From: Spirochaetes bacterium GWB1_27_13
GTDB taxonomy: Bacteria; Spirochaetota; GWE2-31-10; MWDO01
Reading direction: 5' to 3'
Length of the DNA stretch: 33,202 nucleotides
NCBI GenBank assembly: GCA_001829125.1
Contig: MIAN01000119.1
Location: forward strand, 1 to 33,202
Made by a program: the position numbers and the translations under genes. The notes under the pieces are model-generated. The model worked only from the letters and a program-made list of their open reading frames with translations. It had not been told where the DNA came from and ran no database searches. This document shows, piece by piece, positions 16,508 to 24,459 of the stretch; the first letter of the stretch is position 1; each line of letters begins with the position of its first letter.

Positions 16508-16724
16508 TATTTAAAACTCTAACTTTTATTTCATCCCAATTTTTCCATTTTACTTTGCTATTATTTATTTTATCAAGTCTTTCATCCAAAATTTGTTTAT
16601 GTTCATCCAAAAATTCAAGATAATTAGGATTATTTGACATTTTATTTAAAATAATCTGTAATAATTCGTTTAATTCTTCTGCCTGCAAGTCATTTATTAA
16701 ATGTTTGATGTTTTTTAAATACAT
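16497..16724 (-). CDS. Antitoxin of the ParE/RelE module
   Basis: 75-residue acidic helical protein starting MYLKNIKHLINDLQAEELNE. It fits the addiction-module antitoxin group that pairs with ParE-like toxins: an amphipathic helix, an EERL-like segment (HKQILDERLDKI) and a W-containing tail (VKWKNWDEIKVRVL) that in the family wraps the toxin. It is placed before and overlapping the toxin, as usual. The upstream 119 bases hold a TTGATT-AAA-AATCAA palindrome that could be its operator. Confidence 0.8.
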   Translation of the reverse strand: MYLKNIKHLINDLQAEELNELLQIILNKMSNNPNYLEFLDEHKQILDERLDKINNSKVKWKNWDEIKVRVLNNEI

Positions 16725-16780
16725 ATTAACCTCATTTTGATTAGAAAAAATTTATCTAATAAGCTGAATTTAATTAATTT

Positions 16781-16795
16781 TTGATTAAAAATCAA
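16781..16795. promoter_or_regulatory. Palindrome TTGATT-AAA-AATCAA, possible antitoxin operator
   Basis: Perfect 6-bp arms with a three-base centre, about 60 bases upstream of the antitoxin start. Antitoxin-toxin complexes usually repress from such sites. Confidence 0.35.
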
Positions 16796-16843
16796 GTTTA
16801 TTTATAAAAAAACACCACTTAATCATAACCCAGATTAAAATCT

Positions 16844-16899
16844 CCATAAATTTTTTCCTTTTCCTAAAAACAACATTTGCGAATGTCACTTTTTAATTT
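16844..16899. repeat. 56-bp direct repeat, distal copy with orphan folB start
   Basis: Exact copy of 16156-16211. On the minus strand it still carries the folB SD and ATG, now leading into a 20-codon frame (stop at 16785-16787) beginning MEILIWVMIKW. The stop codon of the gene at 16898-17314 lies across its edge, so before the insertion that gene probably ran directly into folB. Confidence 0.95.
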
Positions 16900-17314
16900 A
16901 TCTTAACAAAATCAATTTATACTTCAATGTATTCTTTACCTCAAATTTATCATCATTTGTAATAATATAGATCACTGTTGCCTCATTTATCTCTTTATAT
17001 CGAGTATTATCATAAAAAATTGCCAAATCTCTTGGTCCATAAGGTTTAATACTCCCCAACTTATATGATAATAATTCATTATTCCAACTGTGTATTAATT
17101 GTTTATCCGTTAATAAGCAATAAGTTGAATATTTTTGATTTGCTATATTTTTTACAGTATTAACCACACTTCCCCAATTTTGATTCATAAAATAAGAAGT
17201 ATCAATAGCTACTGCTATTTTTTTTGGATTTTTTGCTAAATAGAAATGTGCTCCTACCCAAAATGATACAATAAAGACTATAAAAATAATAATCCATATT
17301 AAAAATCTTTTCAT
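16898..17314 (-). CDS. Membrane-anchored small vWA-like protein, 138 aa
   Basis: One N-terminal membrane segment (residues 4-26) followed by a domain that begins KIAVAIDTSYFMNQNW. This resembles the first strand and MIDAS loop of von Willebrand A domains (DxSxS) but with Tyr and Met where the second Ser is expected, so metal binding is probably reduced or lost. Later strands (STYCLLTDKQ, ATVIYIITND) fit the rest of a short Rossmann-like vWA fold. I do not recognise a named family. It is the third gene of an operon: the vWA lipoprotein gene ends nine bases upstream. Its job is probably tied to that lipoprotein, either as a partner domain or as a decayed paralogue of it (inference). Confidence 0.65.
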   Translation of the reverse strand: MKRFLIWIIIFIVFIVSFWVGAHFYLAKNPKKIAVAIDTSYFMNQNWGSVVNTVKNIANQKYSTYCLLTDKQLIHSWNNELLSYKLGSIKPYGPRDLAIFYDNTRYKEINEATVIYIITNDDKFEVKNTLKYKLILLR

Positions 17315-17322
17315 TAATTCTC

Positions 17323-18993
17323 CTACATTTGTGAATTCAATAAAGCTCCAATTTTATATATAACATCGTCTGTTTCTGCATTTATACTTGCCGCTTCATT
17401 AATAGAAGATAAATTTTTTAAAACCTCGATGTCTGCATTATAACCAATAGTATAAATTGGTATTTTTAATCCCCTAATAATAGGCTCTGTTCTATTTAAT
17501 GATAATCCCCAATTTGTTTCCCCATCTGTTAAGACAAATAACATTGGTTTTATATTTTGATTTTTTTCTTTCTCTTCCATTAACATTTTGAGAGACACCA
17601 TAATTCCATCGTACATCGCAGTACTTCCACCTGCAACCATATCCTCAACGCCAGCGATAAAAGAAGCCTGTTGCATATAATTAAATTTTTTGATTGGCAC
17701 AAGTTTTGTAACATCGGAGTTAAACACTGTAAGTCCAATAGAATTTTCTTTATTTATAAATTTACTTCCTTCAAATAATGCTTTTTTTAAATTCATAAGT
17801 GGCTCGCCATCCATAGACCCACTTATATCACACAAAAAAACAGCAGCAATTTGCCTACCCGAATCTTTTTTTTCTTTCCATAATTTTTGGGATTCTAAAA
17901 CAATACTTCCATCTATATTTTCAAATTCGCTTTTGTAATCTTCTTTTGAATTAAAACCATAATTTTTTGCAAGTTTTTGATATTTAGCATCTTTAACAAA
18001 AGAAGCAAATTTTTTTAGAATATCAATTTTTTCGTCTGAAATATCGCCTATGGCATATAAAGGATTATCATGCCTTACACCAAAAGGAATAAAAGCATAG
18101 CCAGTTTTTAATTCTTTTGTGTTTAAGAATGTTTGATATTCCAAAACAAAAGCATCTAAAGAACCGCCTTTTTCTACCGAGTCTCTCATCTGGATAGTCG
18201 TAAATGAAACAAAAGGAACTCCCTGTTGGAATGACTGAAAAGCACTAGAAACCTCATCTGATAACATTTTTGCTTTATCTCCATTCGCAAAAGAATATAA
18301 TACAGACATTAAAAAATTTAACCCTGTACTACTCGCAAATGGATTTGTATAACCCATCGCCAAATCACCCTGAATTGTGGCATTTACAATTGATTTTAAG
18401 TCAACTGTGCCATATTTTGCCTTTAATTCTTCAAAAATCTTATCTTTTATTACAATACCAGCGACATTTCCAGCAAGTTTTGGATCAATTACCGTTGTTT
18501 TTATATTGTTAGCATCAATCATTTTTATCCACAAATCATTTGATGGAGAAAACGCATCTGGTATATATTTTTCTGAAACAATAAACTGAACTCCAGTACC
18601 AGAAGAAATACTTCTTATTCTAACCTTCGCTTTTTTACCATTACTTAAACTAATTTCTCTGTTATTAAAATCAGTTGCAACTTCATTTAGCCATCCATCT
18701 GTCCCTTTACCTGCTTTTTCTGTTGAAACAAAAATTTCTACTATGATATTTCCTGATTGATCAGAGTCAACAGTAATAGGAAATTTACTAATATCTGGCA
18801 GGGTCGAATTTATATCTTGTTTTGTATCAATATCAATATTTGCCTTTCTATTGACAAAATTTTCTGTCCAGTTTATATTTTTTTGAATCTTTTCGAGTTC
18901 TTCTTTTGCCTCATTGTAGGTTAGGTCTTTTTTTACACAAGAAAATATTGTTACTACAAATAATAAAACAAAAAATATTTTTAAAGCATTCAT
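17323..18993 (-). CDS. Lipoprotein with substrate-binding-like and vWA domains
   Basis: 556 residues. The signal peptide ends at Cys19 in TIFSCVKK, a plausible lipobox, so the protein should be anchored in the envelope. Residues about 60-360 look like a periplasmic solute-binding protein of the type II fold (IIVEIFVSTEKAGKGTDGWL, ISSGTGVQFI, GYTNPFASSTGLNFL). A C-terminal vWA domain follows with an intact MIDAS: CDISGSMDG near 388-394, then GGSTAMYDG and FVLTDGETNWG. Fusions of this kind occur next to toxic-anion-resistance (TelA) and XpaC-like genes in other bacteria; the role of such proteins is not established. It is flanked in the same operon by a coiled-coil membrane protein (2-base gap) and a small vWA-like protein (8-base gap). 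Confidence 0.85.
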   Translation of the reverse strand: MNALKIFFVLLFVVTIFSCVKKDLTYNEAKEELEKIQKNINWTENFVNRKANIDIDTKQDINSTLPDISKFPITVDSDQSGNIIVEIFVSTEKAGKGTDGWLNEVATDFNNREISLSNGKKAKVRIRSISSGTGVQFIVSEKYIPDAFSPSNDLWIKMIDANNIKTTVIDPKLAGNVAGIVIKDKIFEELKAKYGTVDLKSIVNATIQGDLAMGYTNPFASSTGLNFLMSVLYSFANGDKAKMLSDEVSSAFQSFQQGVPFVSFTTIQMRDSVEKGGSLDAFVLEYQTFLNTKELKTGYAFIPFGVRHDNPLYAIGDISDEKIDILKKFASFVKDAKYQKLAKNYGFNSKEDYKSEFENIDGSIVLESQKLWKEKKDSGRQIAAVFLCDISGSMDGEPLMNLKKALFEGSKFINKENSIGLTVFNSDVTKLVPIKKFNYMQQASFIAGVEDMVAGGSTAMYDGIMVSLKMLMEEKEKNQNIKPMLFVLTDGETNWGLSLNRTEPIIRGLKIPIYTIGYNADIEVLKNLSSINEAASINAETDDVIYKIGALLNSQM

Positions 18994-18995
18994 TT

Positions 18996-19631
18996 TTATT
19001 CTCCTTTGATTAAGTCTTGAATTGTTTGATTTATATATTTTAATTTATTGGAAATCGAATTTACTTCATTAAAATTTGCTTCTAATAATGTCAAATTTCC
19101 ACTAAACGCTTGTAACATCTGATAAGTTTCATTTAAAGAATTTACTTGCTGCTTAATTTTATTTTGCATTATTGCTCTTTGTTCTGCTGTGCCAAATTGT
19201 TGCCATCTTTGGTATAAAGTCTTATTATTCTCACTTAGTAAAAAAAGATTATCAACCAAAGAATCAATTTCTTCTAAAGAATGCTTTTCTTTAAACTCTT
19301 GAGTAATAGTCCCAAGTAATTTTAATATATTATTTGCCTTCTGCTTAAAATCTGGATTACATTTTTTAAGTGTCCTATTCAACTGGTCAACGTTTATCCT
19401 TTGCAGAATGTTATTTAATTGCAACGTAAAGTAAGGAGATTTAATTTGTAATAATCCCCAAGAAATTATCAAAATCAAATCCAAAGGCAAAAGTAACACC
19501 CCCAAAAAGAAAGGAGGCTCAAGAATTACAATAAATAAAACATTCGTCAATAACAGTATCCCAAAAACAAACCAACTATAAATGTAAGAAAAAAGAATCT
19601 TTAAAAATCTTATCATAATTTTAATCACCAT
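18996..19631 (-). CDS. Two-TM membrane protein with long helical/coiled-coil tail, possibly XpaC-like
   Basis: 211 residues. Two adjacent hydrophobic segments (about 13-34 and 38-63) are followed by about 145 residues of charged, mostly helical sequence without Pro or Gly breaks (for example EEIDSLVDNLFLLSENN, NKIKQQVNSLNETYQML). It ends in a heptad-like stretch (LEANFNEVNSISNKLKYI). The layout fits the XpaC-type partners found beside vWA/substrate-binding lipoproteins, but the sequence alone is not enough to name it. The start is uncertain: ATG at 19631 or an in-frame ATG five codons in, neither with a good SD. It is the first gene of the three-gene operon and lies downstream of a TTAAAACGTTTTAA palindrome. 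Confidence 0.7.
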   Translation of the reverse strand: MVIKIMIRFLKILFSYIYSWFVFGILLLTNVLFIVILEPPFFLGVLLLPLDLILIISWGLLQIKSPYFTLQLNNILQRINVDQLNRTLKKCNPDFKQKANNILKLLGTITQEFKEKHSLEEIDSLVDNLFLLSENNKTLYQRWQQFGTAEQRAIMQNKIKQQVNSLNETYQMLQAFSGNLTLLEANFNEVNSISNKLKYINQTIQDLIKGE

Positions 19632-19658
19632 ATATTCTAATCTAATACTATTATATAA

Positions 19659-19672
19659 TTAAAACGTTTTAA
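19659..19672. promoter_or_regulatory. 14-bp palindrome TTAAAACGTTTTAA upstream of the vWA operon
   Basis: Perfect palindrome about 28 bases before the first gene of the operon; a candidate operator or -35/-10 overlap site. The function is inferred only from position. Confidence 0.35.
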
Positions 19673-19846
19673 ATTCAATGCTTTTTCTAAAACAAAATAA
19701 CTTTAATGGAAGAAAATAAAAATTTGGATAATCTAAATGACAGGTTATAACCAAGTTATTGACAAGTTCTGGGAGATTCAAATTTTTAACAATCTGCTCT
19801 GTCCCTATTTGTTAAAAAATACTATTAATAAGTCTATCACTGAGGT

Positions 19847-19898
19847 CACAAAGACACAGAGGAAAAAATGTTTTTTTTGTATTCTTTGAGCCTTTGTG
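19847..19898. repeat. CACAAAG/CACAGAG-type hairpin repeat
   Basis: Arms CACAAAGACACAGAG (19847-19861) and CTTTGAGCCTTTGTG (19884-19898) pair at 12 of 15 positions around a T-rich loop. The flank continues with TTTCTGTGC and AAAATTCTGTGTC. This CTCTGTGTCTTTGTG wording recurs as an intergenic repeat in many environmental bacteria (from memory, not checked). It fills the 320-base gap between PHP and the vWA operon; nothing else was seen there except the palindrome at 19659. Confidence 0.5.
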
Positions 19899-19951
19899 CG
19901 AGATTTTCCTAGTAATTTCTGTGCTTCATCTGTAAAATTCTGTGTCTAACT

Positions 19952-20605
19952 TTATCCCCCAACTCTTTTTGCAAGTTCAATCATATTGTTTTCGAGTGCA
20001 TCAATTTGGTCTTTATCAAGTCCAGCACCAATTAAAACTGTTTTTTTAAACTCAGGTTTCAAAAAATCTTCGTGGGAGTGGGAGTCTGAGTCTAAGACTA
20101 ATTTTGGGTTATATTTTTTTGCAAGTTTTGCAAGATAACCATTTGTTATAGAATGCCCTTTTCTTGCTGTTATCTCAAGAGAAACGCCGTTTTCGCTCGC
20201 TTTTTTGACATCTTCTTCTAAAATAAGACCTGGATGTGCCAAAATATCCACTAAAGAGTCAATAGCAGCTCTATTCGTACCTTTTTCTACTGGCTCTACG
20301 GGTGATTCACCGTGAACTATAATAAGTGGAATTTTTAAATCACGGGCTTTTTGTACAATTTTTTCTATTTTTGATGGAGGGACATGGGTTATTTCGACAC
20401 CGGGTATTATTTTTATATCCCAGCCGCAATTTTCCATTTCTTTTGTGAATTGATTAATAGAATTAAAAACAAATTCTATATTAGAAAAATCAACATGGTC
20501 TGTTAAACCAATCACTTTATATCCAGCGACTAATGCCCTTCTAACATGCTCAGAAGGCGACAAAATGCCGTCCGAAAAAAGTGTATGTGTATGAAAATCA
20601 ATCAT
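19952..20605 (-). CDS. PHP-domain phosphoesterase (histidinol-phosphatase type)
   Basis: 217 residues. It has the PHP metal motifs: DFHTHTLFSDG at the N-terminus, GLTDHVD (about 34-40), the catalytic Glu in IPGVEITHVP, IIVHGES, DILAHPG and the C-terminal DSDSHSHED. It is a short single-domain member. Such proteins hydrolyse phosphoesters with two or three metal ions; histidinol phosphate is one possible substrate, but no his genes are nearby. The gene overlaps the TPR gene by eight bases, so the two are translationally coupled, suggesting a shared process other than histidine synthesis. Confidence 0.88.
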   Translation of the reverse strand: MIDFHTHTLFSDGILSPSEHVRRALVAGYKVIGLTDHVDFSNIEFVFNSINQFTKEMENCGWDIKIIPGVEITHVPPSKIEKIVQKARDLKIPLIIVHGESPVEPVEKGTNRAAIDSLVDILAHPGLILEEDVKKASENGVSLEITARKGHSITNGYLAKLAKKYNPKLVLDSDSHSHEDFLKPEFKKTVLIGAGLDKDQIDALENNMIELAKRVGG

Positions 20606-22958
20606 TTTCCCCCCTCAGAATACGAGTTGCAATAATTTTTAAACTCGAAGAATCATAAGACAAAATAGAGTTGCAAGTTGGACACATTGCATCTATGTTT
20701 GGTATGCCTTTAACACACGATTTACAATAAATTTTTTTACATTTTGGACAAAATCCAGCAGGTGCATTATTTGGTAAATCAATAAATTTTTCTTCTGGAA
20801 AATTGTGTTCTTTTTCTTTATTTGGAATATTCCACTCCGTCATACAAGACGAGCAGCTCAAAGTTACAAACAGATGTGAACGAATTCTTAGATGTAAACT
20901 TTTTGCCCTATCAACACAATTTTTTTTGACTATTTGTCTTGTTATATAATAAGCATTTTCGTAATCTCTTATTTTATAGAATGATTCTGCAAGGTTTAAA
21001 GCATACTCTTCGTTTTCTTTATCGATGTCCAATGCTTTGTAATAATATTTTTGTGCCTCAGCGACTCTATTTAAACTAAGGTTTGCATTACCGATTAAGT
21101 TGTCCGTGCTACCGTCCCTTGGTAGAATGTCATAATAATTATTGAGTAAAGACAGTGCATCAGAATAATCTCTTGTGAAAAACATACAATTTGCAAGAGA
21201 AAAAATAATTTGAGGATTTTTTTGCTTTTTGTATGCTTGTAAAAGAATATCTTTTGCTTTAGCATATTCTTCAATCCCTATATAAGCAAGACCTATATTA
21301 TAAACTAATTCAATATTTTCTTTTGGTTTATCCTTAATTTTATCAAATATTGCTAATGCTTCATCAAATTTTCCTAAATCAACTAATATTTTACCATATT
21401 CTTCCAAAACACTCTCAAAATGAGGCTTATTTTTTTGAGATAAGTCAAATATCTTTTCTACATCTTTTAAATCCCCAAGTTCTGAGAGAATCATTAATTT
21501 CATAGCAACAAGTTCATTTATCGATACATCAACAAGTCCTGCTTTTTCTAAAAGATGGTCGATTTCTGTATTTGCTTCTTTTATGTTGTCTGTGAGAGCC
21601 AAGACTTTTGTTTTTAACAATCTAATTTTTGGTGTCATTTTATCTTCGCCATACTTTTTAAACTCGTCCAAAGCATAGCTATAAAGCCCAATTTTTATTT
21701 CTGCATTTATTAGAATGTTTAATAATTCAATGTCTGGTTCTACTTCCCATTGAGATTTTTTTATAAGTTCGTAAATATCGCGATATTCTCCATTGTCCTC
21801 AAGTAATTTACAGAGTAATTTTAGTGAGTCCAAATCAACTCTTCTTTCGATAGAATATTTTAGAATAATCGCAGCTGATGCTGGGTCTTGATTTTTAATA
21901 ACTTGGGCAGCTTTTAAAAGATATTTTTTTCCCTCCCAAATATCTCCAAGTTCAACCAAACATCTACCCATCCTCGATAAAACTGCAAAATCATCAGGTG
22001 AAATTTTTGCAGCATTCTCAAGGTAAATTAATGCTTCACCATAATTACCCATTTTTATCCACATTGACGCGTAATCTGTAAATAACTCAACATCCGTAAA
22101 TCCAGACTCAATTGCTTCTTCCAAAAGTAGGGCAGCCTCTTTATCTTTATTTAGCTTAAGTAAAGTTCTTCCAAGATTAACCTTGTATTCCATTTTGTCT
22201 TTTATTTGTGAAAGAGCCATTCTGTAATATTGTTCTGCATCTTTGTATTCTTCTATTAAAAATAAAAGGTTGCCGACGCGATTGTTAATTTTATCGTCAC
22301 CTCTGCCAAATAAAAGCCCTCTTTTATAATAAATCAACGCCAAATCATATCTATTTTGTTCGTAAAAATCGTTTGCTTGCATAAAATAGACATCATTCTT
22401 TTTAGGCATCTCGATTATTGGCTCAAAATTTACAATTTCTTCTGTTATTGTAAAATTTTCCATTATAATATCAAATTCTTCTTCTTTTGCAGAAATAAAA
22501 CTAACACCAACTTTACCTTCAACCTCCGGAGTGTGGTCAATATTTAAAATTATTGTTTCATCTATTATTGCAGTTGTTGTTTCTTCAAAAACTGAGAGTA
22601 TAAAAGAATATTTATCAGAAAAAAGGTTTTGATTTGTAATTTTTAGGTATGACGTCTGGATTTTTGGTTTACCATCACCAATTATAGCAAATTTTATATA
22701 CTGCCCGCCCTTAATTGAGAAATAACAATAATTATTATCATCAACAAACCTAAAATAAAATTTTATTTCATTATAAGAATTTTCCATTTTAGAATTCATC
22801 TTAAAAAGAATTAAAAAGTTTTTTGCAATATTTTTATATTCGACATCAAAAAATATTTCGTTTTCAGAAAGATTGCTCTTACCGTGTACAGATAAATTTT
22901 TCTTTTTTTGTTCTATATGAATATTCTTTGTAGAAATACTAATGTTGTCTGTAATCAT
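20598..22958 (-). CDS. Large TPR protein with N-terminal beta-sandwich and C-terminal zinc ribbon
   Basis: 786 residues. Residues 1-175 form a beta-rich domain (FYFRFVDDNNYCYFSIKGG, GKVGVSFISA) resembling LamG/concanavalin-like or DUF1080-type folds. Residues about 190-690 are tandem tetratricopeptide repeats (for example DLALIYYKRGLLFGRG, GEALIYLENAAKISPDDF, AEAQKYYYKALDIDKENEE). The end carries four CxxC pairs (SCSSCMTEW, GFCPKCKKIYCKSC, MCPTCNSIL), two zinc-binding sites in a rubredoxin-like or RING-like layout. There is no signal peptide, so it is cytoplasmic. SD AAAGGTGA is close to the ATG. It heads an operon with the PHP gene. It probably acts as a scaffold; its partners are unknown. 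Confidence 0.85.
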   Translation of the reverse strand: MITDNISISTKNIHIEQKKKNLSVHGKSNLSENEIFFDVEYKNIAKNFLILFKMNSKMENSYNEIKFYFRFVDDNNYCYFSIKGGQYIKFAIIGDGKPKIQTSYLKITNQNLFSDKYSFILSVFEETTTAIIDETIILNIDHTPEVEGKVGVSFISAKEEEFDIIMENFTITEEIVNFEPIIEMPKKNDVYFMQANDFYEQNRYDLALIYYKRGLLFGRGDDKINNRVGNLLFLIEEYKDAEQYYRMALSQIKDKMEYKVNLGRTLLKLNKDKEAALLLEEAIESGFTDVELFTDYASMWIKMGNYGEALIYLENAAKISPDDFAVLSRMGRCLVELGDIWEGKKYLLKAAQVIKNQDPASAAIILKYSIERRVDLDSLKLLCKLLEDNGEYRDIYELIKKSQWEVEPDIELLNILINAEIKIGLYSYALDEFKKYGEDKMTPKIRLLKTKVLALTDNIKEANTEIDHLLEKAGLVDVSINELVAMKLMILSELGDLKDVEKIFDLSQKNKPHFESVLEEYGKILVDLGKFDEALAIFDKIKDKPKENIELVYNIGLAYIGIEEYAKAKDILLQAYKKQKNPQIIFSLANCMFFTRDYSDALSLLNNYYDILPRDGSTDNLIGNANLSLNRVAEAQKYYYKALDIDKENEEYALNLAESFYKIRDYENAYYITRQIVKKNCVDRAKSLHLRIRSHLFVTLSCSSCMTEWNIPNKEKEHNFPEEKFIDLPNNAPAGFCPKCKKIYCKSCVKGIPNIDAMCPTCNSILSYDSSSLKIIATRILRGEND

Positions 22959-23040
22959 AAATCACCTTTATTTAATAAGAATAAAAACCAAATAATTTGT
23001 CAGGGCAACAGCCTATTATTTATCATGCTTTTTTGGTATC

Positions 23041-23069
23041 TATATATACTTAATTTCAACAATTGTCTA
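23041..23069 (-). promoter_or_regulatory. Promoter candidate of the TPR-PHP operon
   Basis: On the minus strand TAGACA (23069-23064), 17 bp, TATATA (23046-23041). The -35 lies over the purM stop region. The predicted leader is about 75 bases and contains a small GGC-TGTT-GCC hairpin. Confidence 0.4.
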
Positions 23070-24236
23070 TACCATATACTCAATCTCTCCATCCGGAGAT
23101 GTTAGAGTTAGTTTATTTTTTTCGGATTTTTTTGTGTAACCAATTATTTTTGCATCTATATTATACGACTTTGAAATATCTATAATTTTTTGTGCTACGC
23201 TTTCTTCTGTAAAAATTTCGAGTCTATGTCCCATGTTAAAAACTTGATACATTTCTTTATAGCCAGTACCAGAAACATCTTTTATTATTTTGAATAATGG
23301 TGGTATTTCAAATAAATTATTTTTTACATAATGAACATTCTCACCAAATTTAAGACATTTGGTTTGTCCTCCACCAGAACAATGGATTATTCCATAAACT
23401 TTATCTTTAAAGGAAGATAAAATTTCTTTAACAACAAAAGCATAAGTTCTTGTTGGTGATAAAACTGCTCGCCCCATATCGAGTGGAAGGCTTTCAACTT
23501 TATCTGTTAATTTGTAAGGACCTGAATAAACTACATCGTAAGGCATTAGAGGGTTAAAAGACTCTGGGTAATTTTTTTTATAAATTTCATTAAAAACATC
23601 ATGCCTTGCAGAAGTTAGACCATTCGACCCTATGCCGCTATTGTATTCGTTTTCAAAATTTGCTTTTCCAGATGATGATAGCCCAACTATAGCAAGGTTT
23701 TCTTTTATTCGACCATTGTCAATTACATCAGTTTTTTTCATTCTTGCAGTTATTGTTGTATCAACGATTAAAGTCCTAACTAGGTCTCCAACATCAGCAG
23801 TTTCGCCACCAGTGAGAGTCATTTTAATACCATTTTTTGTGTACCAGTTTGCTATTTCTTCATTTGCTTCAATTAGTGTTTTAATTATGTCACCTGATAT
23901 AAAGGAAGGATTTCTACCAATTGTGCTTGAAATTATAAGATTATCTGTACATCCAACGCATATAAGGTCATCTACATTCATGACAATAGAGTCCATTGCA
24001 ATACCCTTAAAAACAGAAATATCACCAGTTTCCCTATAATAAAGGTAGGCTAAAGATGATTTTGTACCAGCACCGTCTGAGTGCATTATATTACAAAAAG
24101 ATTGATCCCCACCCAAATAATCTGGAATAATCTTACAAAACGCAGATGGAAAAATACCTTTATCAATATTTTTTAAAGCATTATGAACATCTTCTTTTTT
24201 GGAGCTAACACCTCTTTTATTATATCTATCATCCAT
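23067..24236 (-). CDS. purM: Phosphoribosylformylglycinamidine cyclo-ligase (PurM), divergent form
   Basis: 389 residues, AIR synthase family, which closes FGAM to AIR in purine synthesis with ATP. Seen motifs: SDGAGTKSSLA (54-62), the substrate-phosphate region KGIAMDSIVMNVDDLICVG, TGGETADVGDLV (142-153), then GLSSSGKANFENEYNSGIGSNGL and HCSGGGQTKCLKF. It is longer and more divergent than typical PurM, with GGETAD instead of GGETAE. AAGGA lies eight bases before the ATG. A 42-bp repeat 31-72 bases upstream contains a TTGATT-17-TAAAAT promoter on this strand (24298-24270), the likely source of its transcript. The other copy of this promoter drives vapBC. Confidence 0.87.
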   Translation of the reverse strand: MDDRYNKRGVSSKKEDVHNALKNIDKGIFPSAFCKIIPDYLGGDQSFCNIMHSDGAGTKSSLAYLYYRETGDISVFKGIAMDSIVMNVDDLICVGCTDNLIISSTIGRNPSFISGDIIKTLIEANEEIANWYTKNGIKMTLTGGETADVGDLVRTLIVDTTITARMKKTDVIDNGRIKENLAIVGLSSSGKANFENEYNSGIGSNGLTSARHDVFNEIYKKNYPESFNPLMPYDVVYSGPYKLTDKVESLPLDMGRAVLSPTRTYAFVVKEILSSFKDKVYGIIHCSGGGQTKCLKFGENVHYVKNNLFEIPPLFKIIKDVSGTGYKEMYQVFNMGHRLEIFTEESVAQKIIDISKSYNIDAKIIGYTKKSEKNKLTLTSPDGEIEYMV

Positions 24237-24266
24237 TTATAATTCCTTTATATAAACAATTATTTG

Positions 24267-24308
24267 ATAATTTTATTATTAATATAACAAAAAATCAACA
24301 AAAATATT
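24267..24308. repeat. 42-bp direct repeat, purM-proximal copy
   Basis: Perfect match to 25097-25138 (830 bp apart), extending to 45 bp with one mismatch. On the minus strand it contains TTGATT and TAAAAT 17 bp apart, giving purM a leader of about 27 bases. The two copies enclose vapBC. The 150-base spacer between this repeat and the vapC stop shows no gene. Confidence 0.93.
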
Positions 24309-24459
24309 TGTTATGTATAGACCAGACTAATAATTTAAACTCATTATAAAAATTTATCATAGAGAGCATAGATTACGAATAAAAATCAAAAGAAAGTATT
24401 TTTTGATATTTTTTATCTATATATCTGATTTATTAACAATATATTTATTTTTTTTAAAA

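Noticed and set aside
16785-16847. 20-codon frame starting at the orphan folB SD and ATG in the distal repeat copy
   Set aside because: A by-product of the duplicated folB start leading into unrelated sequence; too short and with no sign of conservation. It is described under the repeat.
23632-24039. 135-codon open frame on the plus strand
   Set aside because: Antisense to purM, whose motifs are clear; its translation has no recognisable features.
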